A stretch of 64,000 nt of DNA from Xestospongia muta (Eukaryota > Porifera > Demospongiae > Haplosclerida > Petrosiidae), in the NCBI GenBank assembly GCA_963693285.1, contig OY848922.1, forward strand, positions 4,390,923 through 4,454,922. Direction: 5' to 3'. Below are positions 12,872 to 24,551 of the stretch, piece after piece. The notes below the pieces were generated by a model. It did not search any database and had not been told where the DNA came from. It saw nothing but the letters and a program-made list of their open reading frames with translations. The translations under genes were made by a program, and so were the position numbers. The first letter of the stretch is position 1. Each line of letters opens with the position of its first letter.

Positions 12872-13520
12872 TGTGGAGCTACTTTGTTTTTAAAAGCAAG
12901 TATTATATCTGTTAATTGATGAGATGGTAATTGGTACTAGAATAAAGTAGCAACTTCTTGAGTTGCATGCAATAAACAGAGCAACAATGCAAAGATATTG
13001 AAGCAGTTTAAAAAAGATAGTCTTAGTAAGTGTGGAAACAAAAGGGAGGCTAAGCCTATAGAGAAGTGACTTCTAATACGCCATTAGTACAATACTCATA
13101 CTCTGTATTCAGTAGTGACAACTGACCTTGGAATATATACTTTAGTGTGTATACAAATAAAACTCGTATTAGTGTTGAAAGCAAATCAACAATATATTAT
13201 GGGTAGTGAAGATGACATCAGGAAGTATTACTGGAAAATAAAGAAAAAGGTCATAGAATGTAGATAAGTAATAGACTTTACCACATCATCTCTATAGTCA
13301 TGCTACAATTAAATCTTATAGCACAACATGATTCTAATGAGATCATTTCATGCTCTTATTGTGATGCCTCCTCTTTTGCATGTAATTCAAACATATACCA
13401 ATGTACTGGTATAGTTATGGAGACACCAACATCCTTTTGAAAGGACATAATACATTCACAAATTGAAGATGATATCTTTTAATGATTGTTCTACAAACAC
13501 ATTCTATTGGAAATATCACT
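12872..13520 (-). pseudogene. COR-region fragment of the degraded ROCO paralogue
   Basis: At 12,872 'ctaacctgtggagctactttg' parallels the donor end of the main ROCO exon (26,225 onward). 13,325-13,520 aligns with 26,732-26,930, covering the segment that encodes the RWYMFELRL block of the COR region. Numerous stops break every frame. The P-loop/GTPase half of the exon was not found further upstream, so the copy is truncated as well as mutated. Confidence 0.7.
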
Positions 13521-13599
13521 TCTTCTGATGATTCATTTTAAGAAATGAGGCAATCACAAATTTCACTTAATGAAGTATGTATGTGGACATTTATCTTGG

Positions 13600-13716
13600 G
13601 CAAATATTCGAAAAATGGCCAAAACTTTGCCTTTTTGTATTAAGTGCCAATAAATCTGTTAATCATAAAATGCGTGACATTTGTCTATGAATGTAATTAT
13701 CTTATCTGTGTACTTA
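13600..13716. repeat. Dispersed repeat R4, copy 2
   Basis: Matches 10,599-10,716. It lies within the pseudogene region, after the recognisable COR homology ends. Confidence 0.8.
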
Positions 13717-15864
13717 AATTTATAATTTATTAGTCTGATTTTAATATATTTGAAGTCATGGAAAAGACCATGACAAGAGCAAATTATGTTATTTGTTTTT
13801 GCTATACTAAACAAGGTTCTGATTGATTTAGTGAAATCATGCGACAAGGAGAAAGTAATTCTACCAGTGTGTTTATTTTTTTCAAACAAGGTACAAGAAT
13901 CATTCAAAATAGATACCTTGTCCCTTCAGATGTCTAGTCATTGTGTGCATACTTCAATTTACATGTATGATGAGAGAAGGATATGGGAATTCTTTGATCA
14001 CTTTCTTAAAGGTTAATTTCTGAGAAAGGAAAAATTTTGATTGTGTACATTTGTATAAATTCTACACTCCATGAACTAATAATCAATTTTCTTAATCATC
14101 TCAAATGAGAGACATACATTTATAGCAACTCCTAAGTTAGTTCCATCTGACAAATTAACATCATAATAACTATAAATTGTTAACATTTGTTCATTGTAGT
14201 AGTAAAATTTTGCTCAAATGTATAATACATAAAGCTACCTTTTATTAATATCACATCTATATAATTGTCACAGACGTAAGAACGTAATAACATCATACAA
14301 ATCAAAACCGATGTTATGGTCAGGCATAACATTTTTATTTAGTTTAAAAATGAAAGAAGTATTTAATTATTATTGAATCAGCAATTCAGTAGTAGTTAAT
14401 GTTAAAGCTTAAAATTGCTTAGATTTATAGATATTGTAAATTATAGTAGGATATATTTACATAGAGAATAATACAAACTGTCACTTCTGTTAAATTGTAG
14501 TAATTCCAATGGTTAAAAGAGGTATACTTTGGAACGAAAAAAGGGTATTGTCAATACCAAGGACTGTCATTTTTAAAGATTTCCAATTTGTTTGTACTAA
14601 GAAGGACTAAAATATATCCTAGCTGCAAAAAAGGTGGACTCCTCCCAAGGACACAAGTACTTGTAGATAGAAATAACTTTGTGACAGGCTAAGTGTATGT
14701 TCTTGCTCAGTTTTAGCTGTAATCAACTAGTTGGTTCATATATGAATTCCTGTAAAGGAAGAAAACGTTAATTCTCTTTAATTTGCAAATCAAGGAAAGA
14801 CTGGCAGCAGATTTTTCTAATGATATTATTATAAACTTTAATAATATTCTTTATAAGGATAATCTTCATTAATTATGTTACCTCAATTAACAATTATCCA
14901 ACCATTACATCATTGCAAGCACTTCTAAGACCATTTATTGAAGACGGCACAACACATAATATTTCCTCCTTCTTCGGTATTTTTAATACAACAAACTATA
15001 ATCTTTCTGATAATAACTACAGGCTTATATTTTTTTTCATTACTAAAACTAGGAAAGCAGCTGCTCATTTTAATATAAAGCTAGCCAATGTTGCAATTCT
15101 ATTACCAATGAATGCATGCATGGCTCCCATCATGAAGGTTCGACTATCATTTTAACTGCTGATAATGAAAGATTGACCAAAACAAGGTTATATGAATCTA
15201 TCTATATTTAATGAATCAAATGAGGTTAAAATGAACTACACTATGACTAACAATCAAATATTTCATGAAAAGGAACATTGATAGCTCATTATTAAATTGT
15301 TCAAATATAATTTTAGAAGTTTGTTCAAACTGTTCATGATCAGGATAAATATGCATACATATAAACAAAAGGATCTGAAAAAAGTGCCATTTCAAAATGA
15401 GAAAATTTGTCAAGCCAATGGTTTCACAGAAATAATTGGTACACAGACATTTTGTATAAACCTTTGCATTAAAACCTCATAATATTGTACTTTATAGATA
15501 CAAAATTTAATATGATTGTAAAACAATAGTTATATTTTCTTGAAAACTAGATATGTTTGTTATACAAAAAGCTGTAAAATGCATTAGTTAACATGACAAA
15601 TGATAAACGAGCATTTAATTTTTACAGATTATGTGAACTATATGCATATAAAATTTAAACATGATCAAAGTATTCTTAGGTTGATTTGGTACACAGAGCA
15701 TTCCAAGTACATAAGTGAAGTGATTATGCCAGTCTTCACATTTAGCGAAAAAAATAGTACAAATCAGTATTTTCATTGTTCTATAATAACATTTAAATGT
15801 CATACTTAGTGTAATATTGACAATCTATGACTATTTTATGTAATCATACAATGAATTTTCATAC
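13717..15864. other. Intron-like sequence of the pseudogene
   Basis: No gene. From about 14,700 to 15,800 the DNA aligns with intronic sequence of the main gene (28,978-29,960; also 33,620-33,815 and 36,010-36,400), including 'ctgtaatcaactag', 'ttcatgatcaggataaatat' and 'aagtgattatgccagtcttcacattta'. The shared introns show that the pseudogene arose by genomic DNA duplication, not by retroposition. Confidence 0.65.
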
Positions 15865-15962
15865 TTTTTCAAAAACAGTAATCTCAGGACCATTACTAAT
15901 TAATATTTTGATGAGTCTGGATAATTATAGCGAGCTGCAAAATCTAATGCAGTCCAGCCATC
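15865..15962 (-). pseudogene. Frameshifted ankyrin-repeat exon (98 nt)
   Basis: Flanked by acceptor 'tgatacag' and donor GTATGA as in the functional ankyrin exons, but one base shorter (98 instead of 99 nt). It reads DGWTALDFAARYNYP and then loses frame where GATCATC is reduced by one base, reaching TAA shortly after. It belongs to the DGWTALH subfamily found at 36.5, 38.7 and 54.3 kb. It lies upstream (on the minus strand) of the other pseudogene pieces, where an ankyrin exon is expected. Confidence 0.8.
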
Positions 15963-17130
15963 CTGTATCAATAAAACAAAGAAGCAATACATAAACAATG
16001 CACACTATACAGATAAATTTCAACTCAATGTACTAGTAGCATAAAATACATTTATGTTCCAATTCAAAATACATTATGTGATCTACCAATTAATATGATG
16101 GTCAGTTATTGTGATGGAATCACAGATTATCCATTATGTAATTTTTCTGTGACTTCATACCTGGAATTAGCATTCATGAAGGAGCAATAATTTTTAGTTG
16201 AATTCATGTGTTTGAGTTCATGGGTATAGAGTTATTATCTTATTGTGTACCTGACTGTGACATTTATGTATCAGAAGTCGAATTGAATATTAAGTTGTAT
16301 CCATTCTAAACTGTTTGAGTTTTGACTTTTTAAAGTTATCTTTTTAAGAGAAAGAACAAAAGTTTTTCTTTCAAGTAATGACTTCACAGATATTGATCAT
16401 TTTTTATTTCTGCAAACATTTGCTATAATAATGCCAAAAATATAATTACCTCTGAAACAATTGTAGGAAGGCAAACTGAGTTCTCTAACTAAACACTTTC
16501 TGCATAAGCTCTAAACTGATCACTCCATATTCTTGGTTGTGTTGTCTATGTTTCCTCAGCATAATCTAATAGTTCTCTGTTATTGCAGCATTTATATTCA
16601 ATTGCTCCTATAGCATGCACAGAAAATGAGGATGTACTTGATGTCACAGACTCTAACTTGATTGCTCAGGCAAGGAATGAAAAATCTCTGGAATTCTTCC
16701 TGGACTTTCAGCATTATAGCTTTGATGTATGTGATCATGATTCCATTCAAACACAACATTGTCTAATTCTTTTTAAATAATTGGAATGAAACAAAATCCA
16801 ATAGCTTCCCTGGATATATGACATGACAATTATGAATAAAACCACTGGTGTTGTAACTTTGCATGTGATGTGGAATGGAATTGTCAAAACAAAATCATCA
16901 AAAAATCCTAAGTTGAATAAAAATGTTCAAAATATAGCTATAAGCCACTTATTTAGTCCTTTACTCACAAAACTTTATCCACTAGTACTAGTCAGTCATT
17001 CTTGTTTGTAGGAATGCCCACCAAGACTTTATCCTCTATAAAGCAATAAAAGAAAGTATAAAATTAGGTATTAATGTTATAATTTGATTTGATGTTGATC
17101 TTTCTTGATAAACACAAGTACTGATTATAT
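15963..17130. other. No supported gene
   Basis: The start (to about 16,030) is the conserved sequence upstream of ankyrin exons ('caataaaacaaagaagca'). A plus-strand frame at 16,583-16,780 starts near an acceptor-like 'ttattgcag' but has no recognised domain. Nothing else stands out. Confidence 0.4.
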
Positions 17131-18040
17131 AATGTTTGGAAACATACTCTAGCGGTAACACCATCTTATTAGCAATGGAATAAATAATTTATGATTTGTA
17201 ATTATGTTTGTAAATAACATAAACGGAAGTCAGTGATATTGCATTCTACCACAACATTTGTTATAAGTGAAATCAACATGAGTTCCTATCTAATTGAACC
17301 TGTTTCTTTAGGAGATTTGTCTTGTCTTTATCATTATCAGCAATATTTATTAATTATATATTTAGCAACAATTAACAGAATTATTAAAGTTGTATTGATT
17401 ACTTATATAGCAACAATATCCTTCATATTTATCTCTAATTCTGTCTATTATCTGTCTAAAATTTTTTTATAATTTATTGCTAAGACACAATCATACAAAT
17501 ACATCATGGCTTTAAAGCATGGAAACCAGTTATATATACCATAATGTAACATTAAAAAGAAAACATATAACGCGTTCATTTGAAAAAATTGAGATGATAA
17601 TATAACATGGTTAAGCATGTTTTTGGCTACAAAATGTTGTTTTGTTATTTTGTAATCATCTGTTCTGTGTAAATACTATAATTGAGAAAATGCATTTTTA
17701 ATAATTTTTCGATGTCTTCTATATCTATATCACGTGATTAAACCACAGGCTCTCGTGAAGGCCGTCTCCCTATCAGTGGAAACGAGGCTCTCTTTGGACA
17801 TATTTACTAACGTATGGATGGCTAAGCTACACCTGATTGGTGAGTGAAGTATTTAATATATAAAGTACACTATTATGTCTTTATCAGATAGGTGCCGCAC
17901 GGAAATAATACGACCTATCAGTGATGAATAACCTGGAATCAAAGAATGTTGGAATATGTCAACATCTTATTAGTTAAAGGTTAGAGTTTACAAGATAAAG
18001 TGTATTGGTTTTAAGTGACAGTACTAGTAACCATTAAAAC
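17131..18040 (+). repeat. Dispersed repeat pair R2, copy 2
   Basis: Closely matches 7,385-8,170. It keeps ATG 17,278 with MSS-L-EPVSLGDLSC, the CACGTG E-box near 17,731, the ATG at 17,818 encoding MAKLHLI, the GTGAGT donor at 17,840, the acceptor-like 'ttatcag', and the downstream RCRT...ISDE frame ending in a stop. In this copy the first frame runs on to 17,472 as a very hydrophobic stretch, whereas copy 1 stops early. The preserved elements differ from the looser alignment between them, which is why a promoter/first-exon role is possible. Confidence 0.6.
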
Positions 18041-18179
18041 TACATAATGTAATATAAAAACTGATCAAAGTGACTACATATATTTCTATGAGTCTGTAAA
18101 ATGATAATTCAAAGCTATTTTTATGGCAAAAGGAAACCACACCCAAAGATGCCCAACGTTATTATTATTATTATGTAAG

Positions 18180-18514
18180 GTAATTATCATCACTATTATT
18201 ATTGCACAGAACAGACTGAGAGGAACACATCAATACATTCTTATTTAACATAGCATGATCTACTAAACCATTGGGAGGATTTTTTAACCCAATACATTGG
18301 AGATGATACCACTCCAAGCTGCTATCACAGCTATGCTTTTCCCAGTGAGTGGTTGTAGACATACATAACATATCCAACAACCTTTGTCTTTCAGAACGTC
18401 TATGAGCATTTCCACTTGGTTCCAAGCATCAAATGTAAAATACTTTCTAATCAGATTAATGCATATATTTTCATCCAAACACTTCATGGACACTCTTTCA
18501 CGTTGAACTTCCAC
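18180..18514 (-). pseudogene. Frameshifted PHD-finger-like fragment
   Basis: From ATG 18,514 the frame reads through a charged helical region to GCWICYVCLQPLTGKSIA. After a one-base shift near 18,333 it continues as CDSSLEWYHLQCIGLKNPP. Cys-x2-Cys ... Cys-Asp ... Trp-x-His-x2-Cys is the cross-brace pattern of a PHD finger, though one expected Cys in 'CDSC' is Ser. PHD fingers bind histone tails; PHD-like modules also occur in animal transposon proteins. It lies downstream of two minus-strand piggyBac remnants and may be part of a mobile element. The frameshift makes it non-functional as written. Confidence 0.55.
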
Positions 18515-19788
18515 TTTATCTTACTCAATAATGATCTCATTGTGCATTGTTTGAGTTACTACATTTTCATCTATAAACCAACAAAGCATCACTGTACATA
18601 TACACCAAAGTATAAATGTTAACACGTAGCACAATACCTATTAGTTTCTCCTATTCAGATTTCTTAATAAATGGAGTTAATTTGTCAGTTTTCTTTTTTC
18701 TATGGCAGCCTAATTGCAGTTAATCCAGCACCTTTCGACCTTCCTCTTTTAGCATTTTAGGTAGCATTTTCACCAAAGTTATCGTATTTCCTTTGTCTTG
18801 CAAAACTACAAATTGTTATTCATCATTGAGTATATGTTCAACTTACCATCTGATGTACTTTGATCATGCAACTCATTGTTAGATTCATTTTGAACAGATG
18901 ATTCACACATATTCTCATAATGACAGTCAGACACATTATCACAATTTCTGTTATCAAAAACATCTACATCACCTATACAAACAAGTAAAATTATTATTAG
19001 ATTCATTTTTTATATTGCCAGTTTTTGTTTCCATTTCCATAATCCTAACTTTTTTCATCGAGTTCACATTTTTTTTTCAAAAATTGCAAGTCTTGGATAC
19101 CATTTTCAAAATCCTTCATACCGCAAGTTGACAGTTATTGGGCTAAATCTTGTGTCAATGTAAATGCCTTTCAATATTTTTCAAGTTCAGGTGACAATCT
19201 GACTTTAATTACAAATAGGCAATCTTTCAAAAATGTACTAAAAATCATATTGATTACTTAGCAGTACATCCTTTGTCATATCTTTGGTACTTCCTTTTAC
19301 CGTTGGAGTGAGACATATACTCTCAACCACCATGCACACACGCATAGTCTAATTCTGAATATCCTAAGTCATTATTAATGTGGCACTTAGGAGCATGTTT
19401 ACAAGTAGCTGCTACAGTTCTGGAACTTCTGGTATATAAAGTAACACATGTATATTCTTCCTATAGTTTTAGAGCACTGTTTAACTACTCGAGATCTATA
19501 AGAATATCCCTAGTATAGCACCAACTGATCAGACTTATTGACACCTTCCATATGCAAGTTGTAATAGTCTATTATCAACAGTTTCTGTACTCTCTTAATT
19601 CCTTCTGTAACTGCTCTGGTTCTGTGTCGTGTTTCCATCATCTGTGTGGAAGGTAGATATCATGTGTACCATTCATTTGTCTTTCCACTTCAAACATATT
19701 ATGTTGTACCATCATCAATGATATCACATTATACTTCATTTATACAATGGTAATGTATTTGATTATTTGTTTTTATTATTACCTTTAG
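18515..19788. other. No supported gene
   Basis: Low-complexity, Asn/Ser-rich minus-strand frame at 18,806-19,006 without a domain. The rest is AT-rich spacer, possibly decayed 3' piggyBac sequence. Confidence 0.4.
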
Positions 19789-21002
19789 CTAAACCAGTTG
19801 ACTGAAATGTCTCACTAAGTCCCTTTCCATCCTTTTTACTGTCCCACAAGCCTCACGTTCTTTCTGTTTTAGGTCCAAGAAGAGGGTAGGTAATGAGTAG
19901 TAGATATTAGTGTACGCTCTGTAACCAATGTTAGAAAGAGATGATACTAGTTCCATGACTACTCGGTGATCAAGCCCTTTCTCAGCTGAACCATCTTTTT
20001 CTTTCCTAGTAACATCAGTGGTATTGTTCATAATAAGGTATGTATAGATTTATCTGTATATAACTTGATATTATACATATGACCATTTTTGTATCAACTG
20101 ATACCTATGCTTTGATACACCATTTTGTGGGGTTTTAGGCATACAATGAATTCATGAAAGCCTGCCCTTATATCTTATTCTGCTCTCATCAACAAATAGT
20201 TCCTGATTAGGGATGTACATGGACTGGATTGTCTTTACTACTAAATCAAGGAGTGTTCTTATCTTTTAAATCTTATCATTCTGGTACGATTTGGTTGCTT
20301 GTCTACATCATTGAGATGGAAAAACTTCATCAACTGTTCAAATAATTTTCTGGACATAATGGCGACTTAGTACTCCAGTAAGATCTGTTACACATAAATT
20401 GTTGCATAAACTTAGATGTAAATATATGTAAGCATATATTAATATGTATTATGTGTAAACAATAGTAAACTAGTACATAGCAAAACTTACCTCACTGTAG
20501 GTAACCCCATTATTCCCATGATAATAATAATACCCAGTAATGGATTTACTTCTCTTTGCATAGGATTTGTTATCCATTCATTACCACTTGCTTTGGATGG
20601 TCATTTAGATGTGCTTCAGATGAGGTAAGTATTTGTTCAGCATACCTAATTGTCTTTTTATAGATTAAATTTTTTTCTTCTGATGTAAAAAGGTTAAAGA
20701 AATCCACTGGTAACTTCCCACTCATGTCAACAGTTAGACCAGATGAAGCAGTAAATGGATGTACTGAGGAGGAAAAGGAAATAAGAAGAATAAAATACTT
20801 AATTGTTCATTTATATGTTATGTATATATAATTGCGTGGGTAGTAAAATTACTAGGAGTGGCTGAATTAGGTGGAGCACTGAGAAAAGAAGTAAATGAAG
20901 AGTTGCTGGTTTGAATTGCAAGACTGTTACTGTGATCTGTTGGAGATCTTCATCTTCGCTGGCAGATTTGTTGATGTAACTATCAAAGTCACTCAGAATC
21001 AT
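19789..21002 (-). pseudogene. piggyBac transposase pseudogene A
   Basis: Blocks occur in the correct order on the minus strand but in different frames. An acidic N-terminal segment DFDSYINKSASEDEDLQQ (about 20,930-21,000) comes first. Next are MSRKLFEQLMKFFHLNDVDK (about 20,300-20,360) and YIPNQELFVDESRIRYKGRL (about 20,150-20,215, with the first catalytic Asp region). Last are VVMELVSSLSNIGYRAYTN, a degraded DNFYTS motif, and ACGTVKRMER (19,789-20,031). piggyBac transposases cut and paste DNA at TTAA using a DDD RNase H-fold. Frameshifts and stops separate the blocks, so this copy is dead. Confidence 0.8.
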
Positions 21003-21259
21003 CGCTAGCTTGGTACATGATCAAAATATTTTAAAATAAGTTTTGGAACAGATAGTGTATATCTCGAACTGTTTCGGCAAGCCATTGAAAGTTTCAAATG
21101 ATATTTGCTTCAGCTGCTTGAAACGTAAAACAATTGTATATCATATATTGTGCACAAATGGAAATTCTGTTGTATGTCCTGTTGCTGCGAAAATTGTGCT
21201 ACCCCCTAAACTGGAAGTGATTGCTCATACTCAAAGTTGCCCATCAATAGAGACTTTTG

Positions 21260-22662
21260 TCATATATGTGTATTGTATATTGTTTTTGTTGTGATACTGG
21301 TATTCTTTGAAAACTTTTCACTTGTTTCAATGATTCGTCTCTTAAGTAATTTACAATAATATATGCATGTTATATGACTAATTCTAACCTGTATGTAGCT
21401 TCCAGTTATATGTATAACCACAGTGCTAGTTGCCAAGACAAAAGATTTCATAGCCCATTGAGTTGACTTTTTAGACATATAGTTCAGGAATGACAATCTC
21501 TCCTTAAAGCTAACTATTTGCTTATCTACCGAAAACTCCATTCATGGAATAAAGTTAGATCTGAAATTTCTCAAAAGAGGTTCTAATATATGTTGTAGGA
21601 TCACAGCCAGGTGAACCCTTGGGGATGACTTTCAACTGTCATAGAAATGAAAGAGTTTTAGAATGACAGAGAAACGATCTTGAGATATTACGTCAAAAGA
21701 TATGAGTGGGGAAAGGCCACAAGGAGACCAATAACCCTCCAGCTTGGACATTGTATCAAACACATACACAAAATAAAGCCAAAAAACTTCAGTAAACCAC
21801 TTGCACAAAAGCCTTTTTTCTTCCAAACATGGACATGAGAGTATCTTGGTATCTCATCATTATATTCTAGAAACTGTTTAACATACTCATCATTGATCAT
21901 AATTTCACTGCCTACATTGTATATATATATATGTATGTGTGTGTGTGTGTGTAGCAACTACACAGCAGAAGTATTGGTCACATAACATACTATATGCATC
22001 TACAAATATAATATGAACTGACATCATTACCAATGTTATTTAAATTGCATGAATTACTGACTTTTATTAATCTTAATTGTCACCTATTTAGTCAAAGTAA
22101 TGTCGTTATGTAGATAGACAGATTTTTGCAGCTGGTGTAAACTGTCAATTTCAGAATTTCTTTGGGTTATTGTTATTTTAAGGAAATATTACAGGATTTC
22201 ATACTACTTTATAATTTAGAATTTTTGGGCATATATTATATATTGTTTGTCAAAATATTTTTTTATTAAAATATAAGTCAGTGTATGCTCAAGAGTGTTC
22301 CTATTGATTGTTTTATTTACTGAGTCAGTTGTATTAGTATTTCCTATATCAGCTGTTAGAGTATAATAATGTAGTTGTCTTATGTTTCATATGACATTTG
22401 CAGTAACTTGTATAAATAATATAATTGTACTAGTTACTCCTAATTATAAATGAGTAAACTTTCTAATAATATGTACTCCTTACCTTTATGTTATAATTGT
22501 ATATGTACCAACACTTATTTATTGTAAAGAATGCTAATTCTGTTATTTATAGTACATGTGTATAAGCTATATGTAAATAACCAGAAAAGGAAGAGTATGT
22601 AATCTTGTATCAACTTTTAATTAAGATATATATATAGCAATATATATATAGCAATACATGTG

Positions 22663-22729
<67 letters not shown>

Positions 22730-23150
22730 ATAGCAATATAACTCTTATGTTGAGGATAATACCTACAAATACATTCATCTCAGTAACTTTAACAGGTTTC
22801 CAATTACGATAAAGTGACCATATCTTAGCATACTTTTCTAACCTGTACTGAGTAAATTTGTTTGTTTTTTCCACTGGAAAGGTCAAAACAGCACTAGTAA
22901 TGAGTAAATTAAAGCATTGCATATATATTGCTTGAGTGAAGCACAAGTAATGATGTTGGGCCTGTCTCTCCATCTTACTCCACCTCCTTCCACTCCTCCT
23001 CTCACAATACCATGTCTCACTCTTCCTCTTGCTGTTTTTTTTCCATAGATCACTAACTATGTCATCCACTTCAGACTCATTAAAGTCATTGCTTCCATGT
23101 TTATCATCAACCACTAACACTTCGTTATCTAGTTCATTATCAGTACTACT
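21260..23150 (-). pseudogene. piggyBac transposase pseudogene B
   Basis: N-terminal region at 22,740-23,120: a charged segment, then TNKFTQYRLEKYAKIWSLYR and VTEMNVFVGIILN. This is interrupted by roughly 0.9 kb that includes a long (AT)n tract. The transposase continues at 21,632-21,826 with YWSPCGLSPLISFDVISQDR and FSVILKLFHFYDS, then EFSVDKQIVSFKERLSFLNY (21,430-21,541), equivalent to the first catalytic-Asp block of copy A. It lies directly upstream of copy A in the same orientation, but the overlapping domain content shows two separate elements. The C-terminal half is missing. Confidence 0.75.
22669..22720. repeat. (AT)n microsatellite
   Basis: About 52 bp of pure AT/TA, flanked by imperfect TATATAGCAATA units. 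It lies inside the sequence interrupting piggyBac copy B. Confidence 0.95.
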
Positions 23151-23406
23151 ATCATAACATTATATACTCTCTTCCTCAGATGTAATGTCTGACCAATTTT
23201 CAAACACCTGATCAACATTCAAGTTTGTTCTATATTATATTAATATTTCAACATTATATTAATATTTAAAAAGAAAATAAGATTAAAGAAAACCTTATAA
23301 CAACAAGTAAATGGTAACTTGACAGAGAAAAGCCTCTTAAAATAATAGACTATTAACTGCTGGTCACAGTATAATAGTACAGTGGTTTTTAATTAACATT
23401 CCGTCC

Positions 23407-23464
23407 GTCACAAATTTGTGACAGTAGATGTTTCACAAAGATGAGCATGTCACGAATTTGTGAC
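23407..23464. other. Two direct-repeated 16-bp palindromes near piggyBac B
   Basis: GTCACAAATTTGTGAC (23,407-23,422) is a perfect palindrome. GTCACGAATTTGTGAC (23,449-23,464) differs at one base. Both are followed by AGT, and they lie 42 bp apart start to start, just inside a TTAA (23,393-23,396). The position fits the subterminal part of piggyBac copy B, where repeats of this kind can be transposase-binding sites. That role is inferred. Confidence 0.55.
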
Positions 23465-24264
23465 AGTGGTCTTCTAAGTGATAAGATTTATGAGTGTGTG
23501 AATATAAGATATTTTGTAAATACTTTCTAAGTGATGGTGCTTGTTAACTTATTAAAAAGTAATTGTTTAAGTGAGTGTGAATATTTGGAATGCACCTAGC
23601 TATTTAAAAGATGTCTTAGTGTGAGTATTTTATCATTATTATTGCCAATCATTATCCATTTATAATTGCCACATTTTATTAATCTATTCTTGTATTTCAA
23701 ACACTAGCATTCTTACTTTCTTTGCCTGACTAAAGATTGATTGTACTAATGTTGAACTTTTTAGAAGTTCTTTACTATTAAAGAAGACAATTGTATAGAG
23801 AAGTGTAAATGATATCAAGTACTATATGTATAAATGGAGTTAGTCCCACCAATTAAAGTATAATACATATGTAGTATATAAAGACTGCTATGTTCATGAG
23901 CAAGAAGTAATAATGTGGTATAATATATATGTTCACCTCATGTATGAAGTTACTGATGTTTACTTGTATGTCAGTGAAGCCAGCCAGTCTCTCTAATTTG
24001 ATATCAAATATGTAGCCAATGCATGCACTTTACTCTATAGTTATTGATATTAATTTATTACCATGAAAAAATACTGTTATTGAGCAAATTACCAAATTAT
24101 ACTAAAAATATAGGATCAGCATTAATATATTTTTATTATTTATGTGAATTAACAAAAGAACACACCAAATAAAGGTTTGCAAAAATTTAGCATTTAATCA
24201 AAATAAACTTAAATCAAAAGAGTAACAATATAAAAGTTTCATAACTAAAAGGGACAAAGTTACT
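23465..24264. other. 3' flank of the ROCO gene, no gene seen
   Basis: AT-rich. Minus-strand AATAAA-like sequences occur around 24,125-24,140, about 130 bp past the stop, and could serve polyadenylation, though in such AT-rich DNA the match is weak evidence. Confidence 0.4.
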
Positions 24265-24551
24265 TTAGTCATTTTTAATCGAGAGAAAATGACGTATGTT
24301 TTCAGCAACAGACAGGTCATCAACAGGAGGTAACTCTACAGCTGTTATGATGACACTCCATTTAACTTCAGTAGGTCGTCCATCGATCCATAATTGAAGA
24401 ACCTCAGACAGTCTCCGTTTATCACTGAAATAACTTTGTTGTAGAGACATCAAATCTCCATAATCAATGTTCAATGCTTCTCCTATTTCATACCATTTAT
24501 ATGCAATAGGAGATAGTAAACAAAAGACCTGTACTTTGTCTGGTTTGCTGT
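24265..24551 (-). CDS. Last exon: C-terminal Death-fold-like domain and stop
   Basis: Starts after 'ttttgcag' in phase 1 and ends at TAA 24,265-24,267. The 95 residues include KWYEIGEALNIDYGDLMSLQ, LSEVLQLWIDG and KWSVIITAVELPPVDD. This is the helix pattern of Death-superfamily domains: W-x2-IG-x-LNI on helices 2-3, then VLQLWI on helix 5 and W-x2-I-x3-V on helix 6. Domains of this type recruit partners by like-with-like contacts. It is the second such domain in the protein and is diverged from the first. Confidence 0.75.

Noticed and set aside
22617..22740. Tyr/Ile-repeat extension at the end of a minus-strand frame
   Set aside because: Translation of an (AT)n microsatellite.
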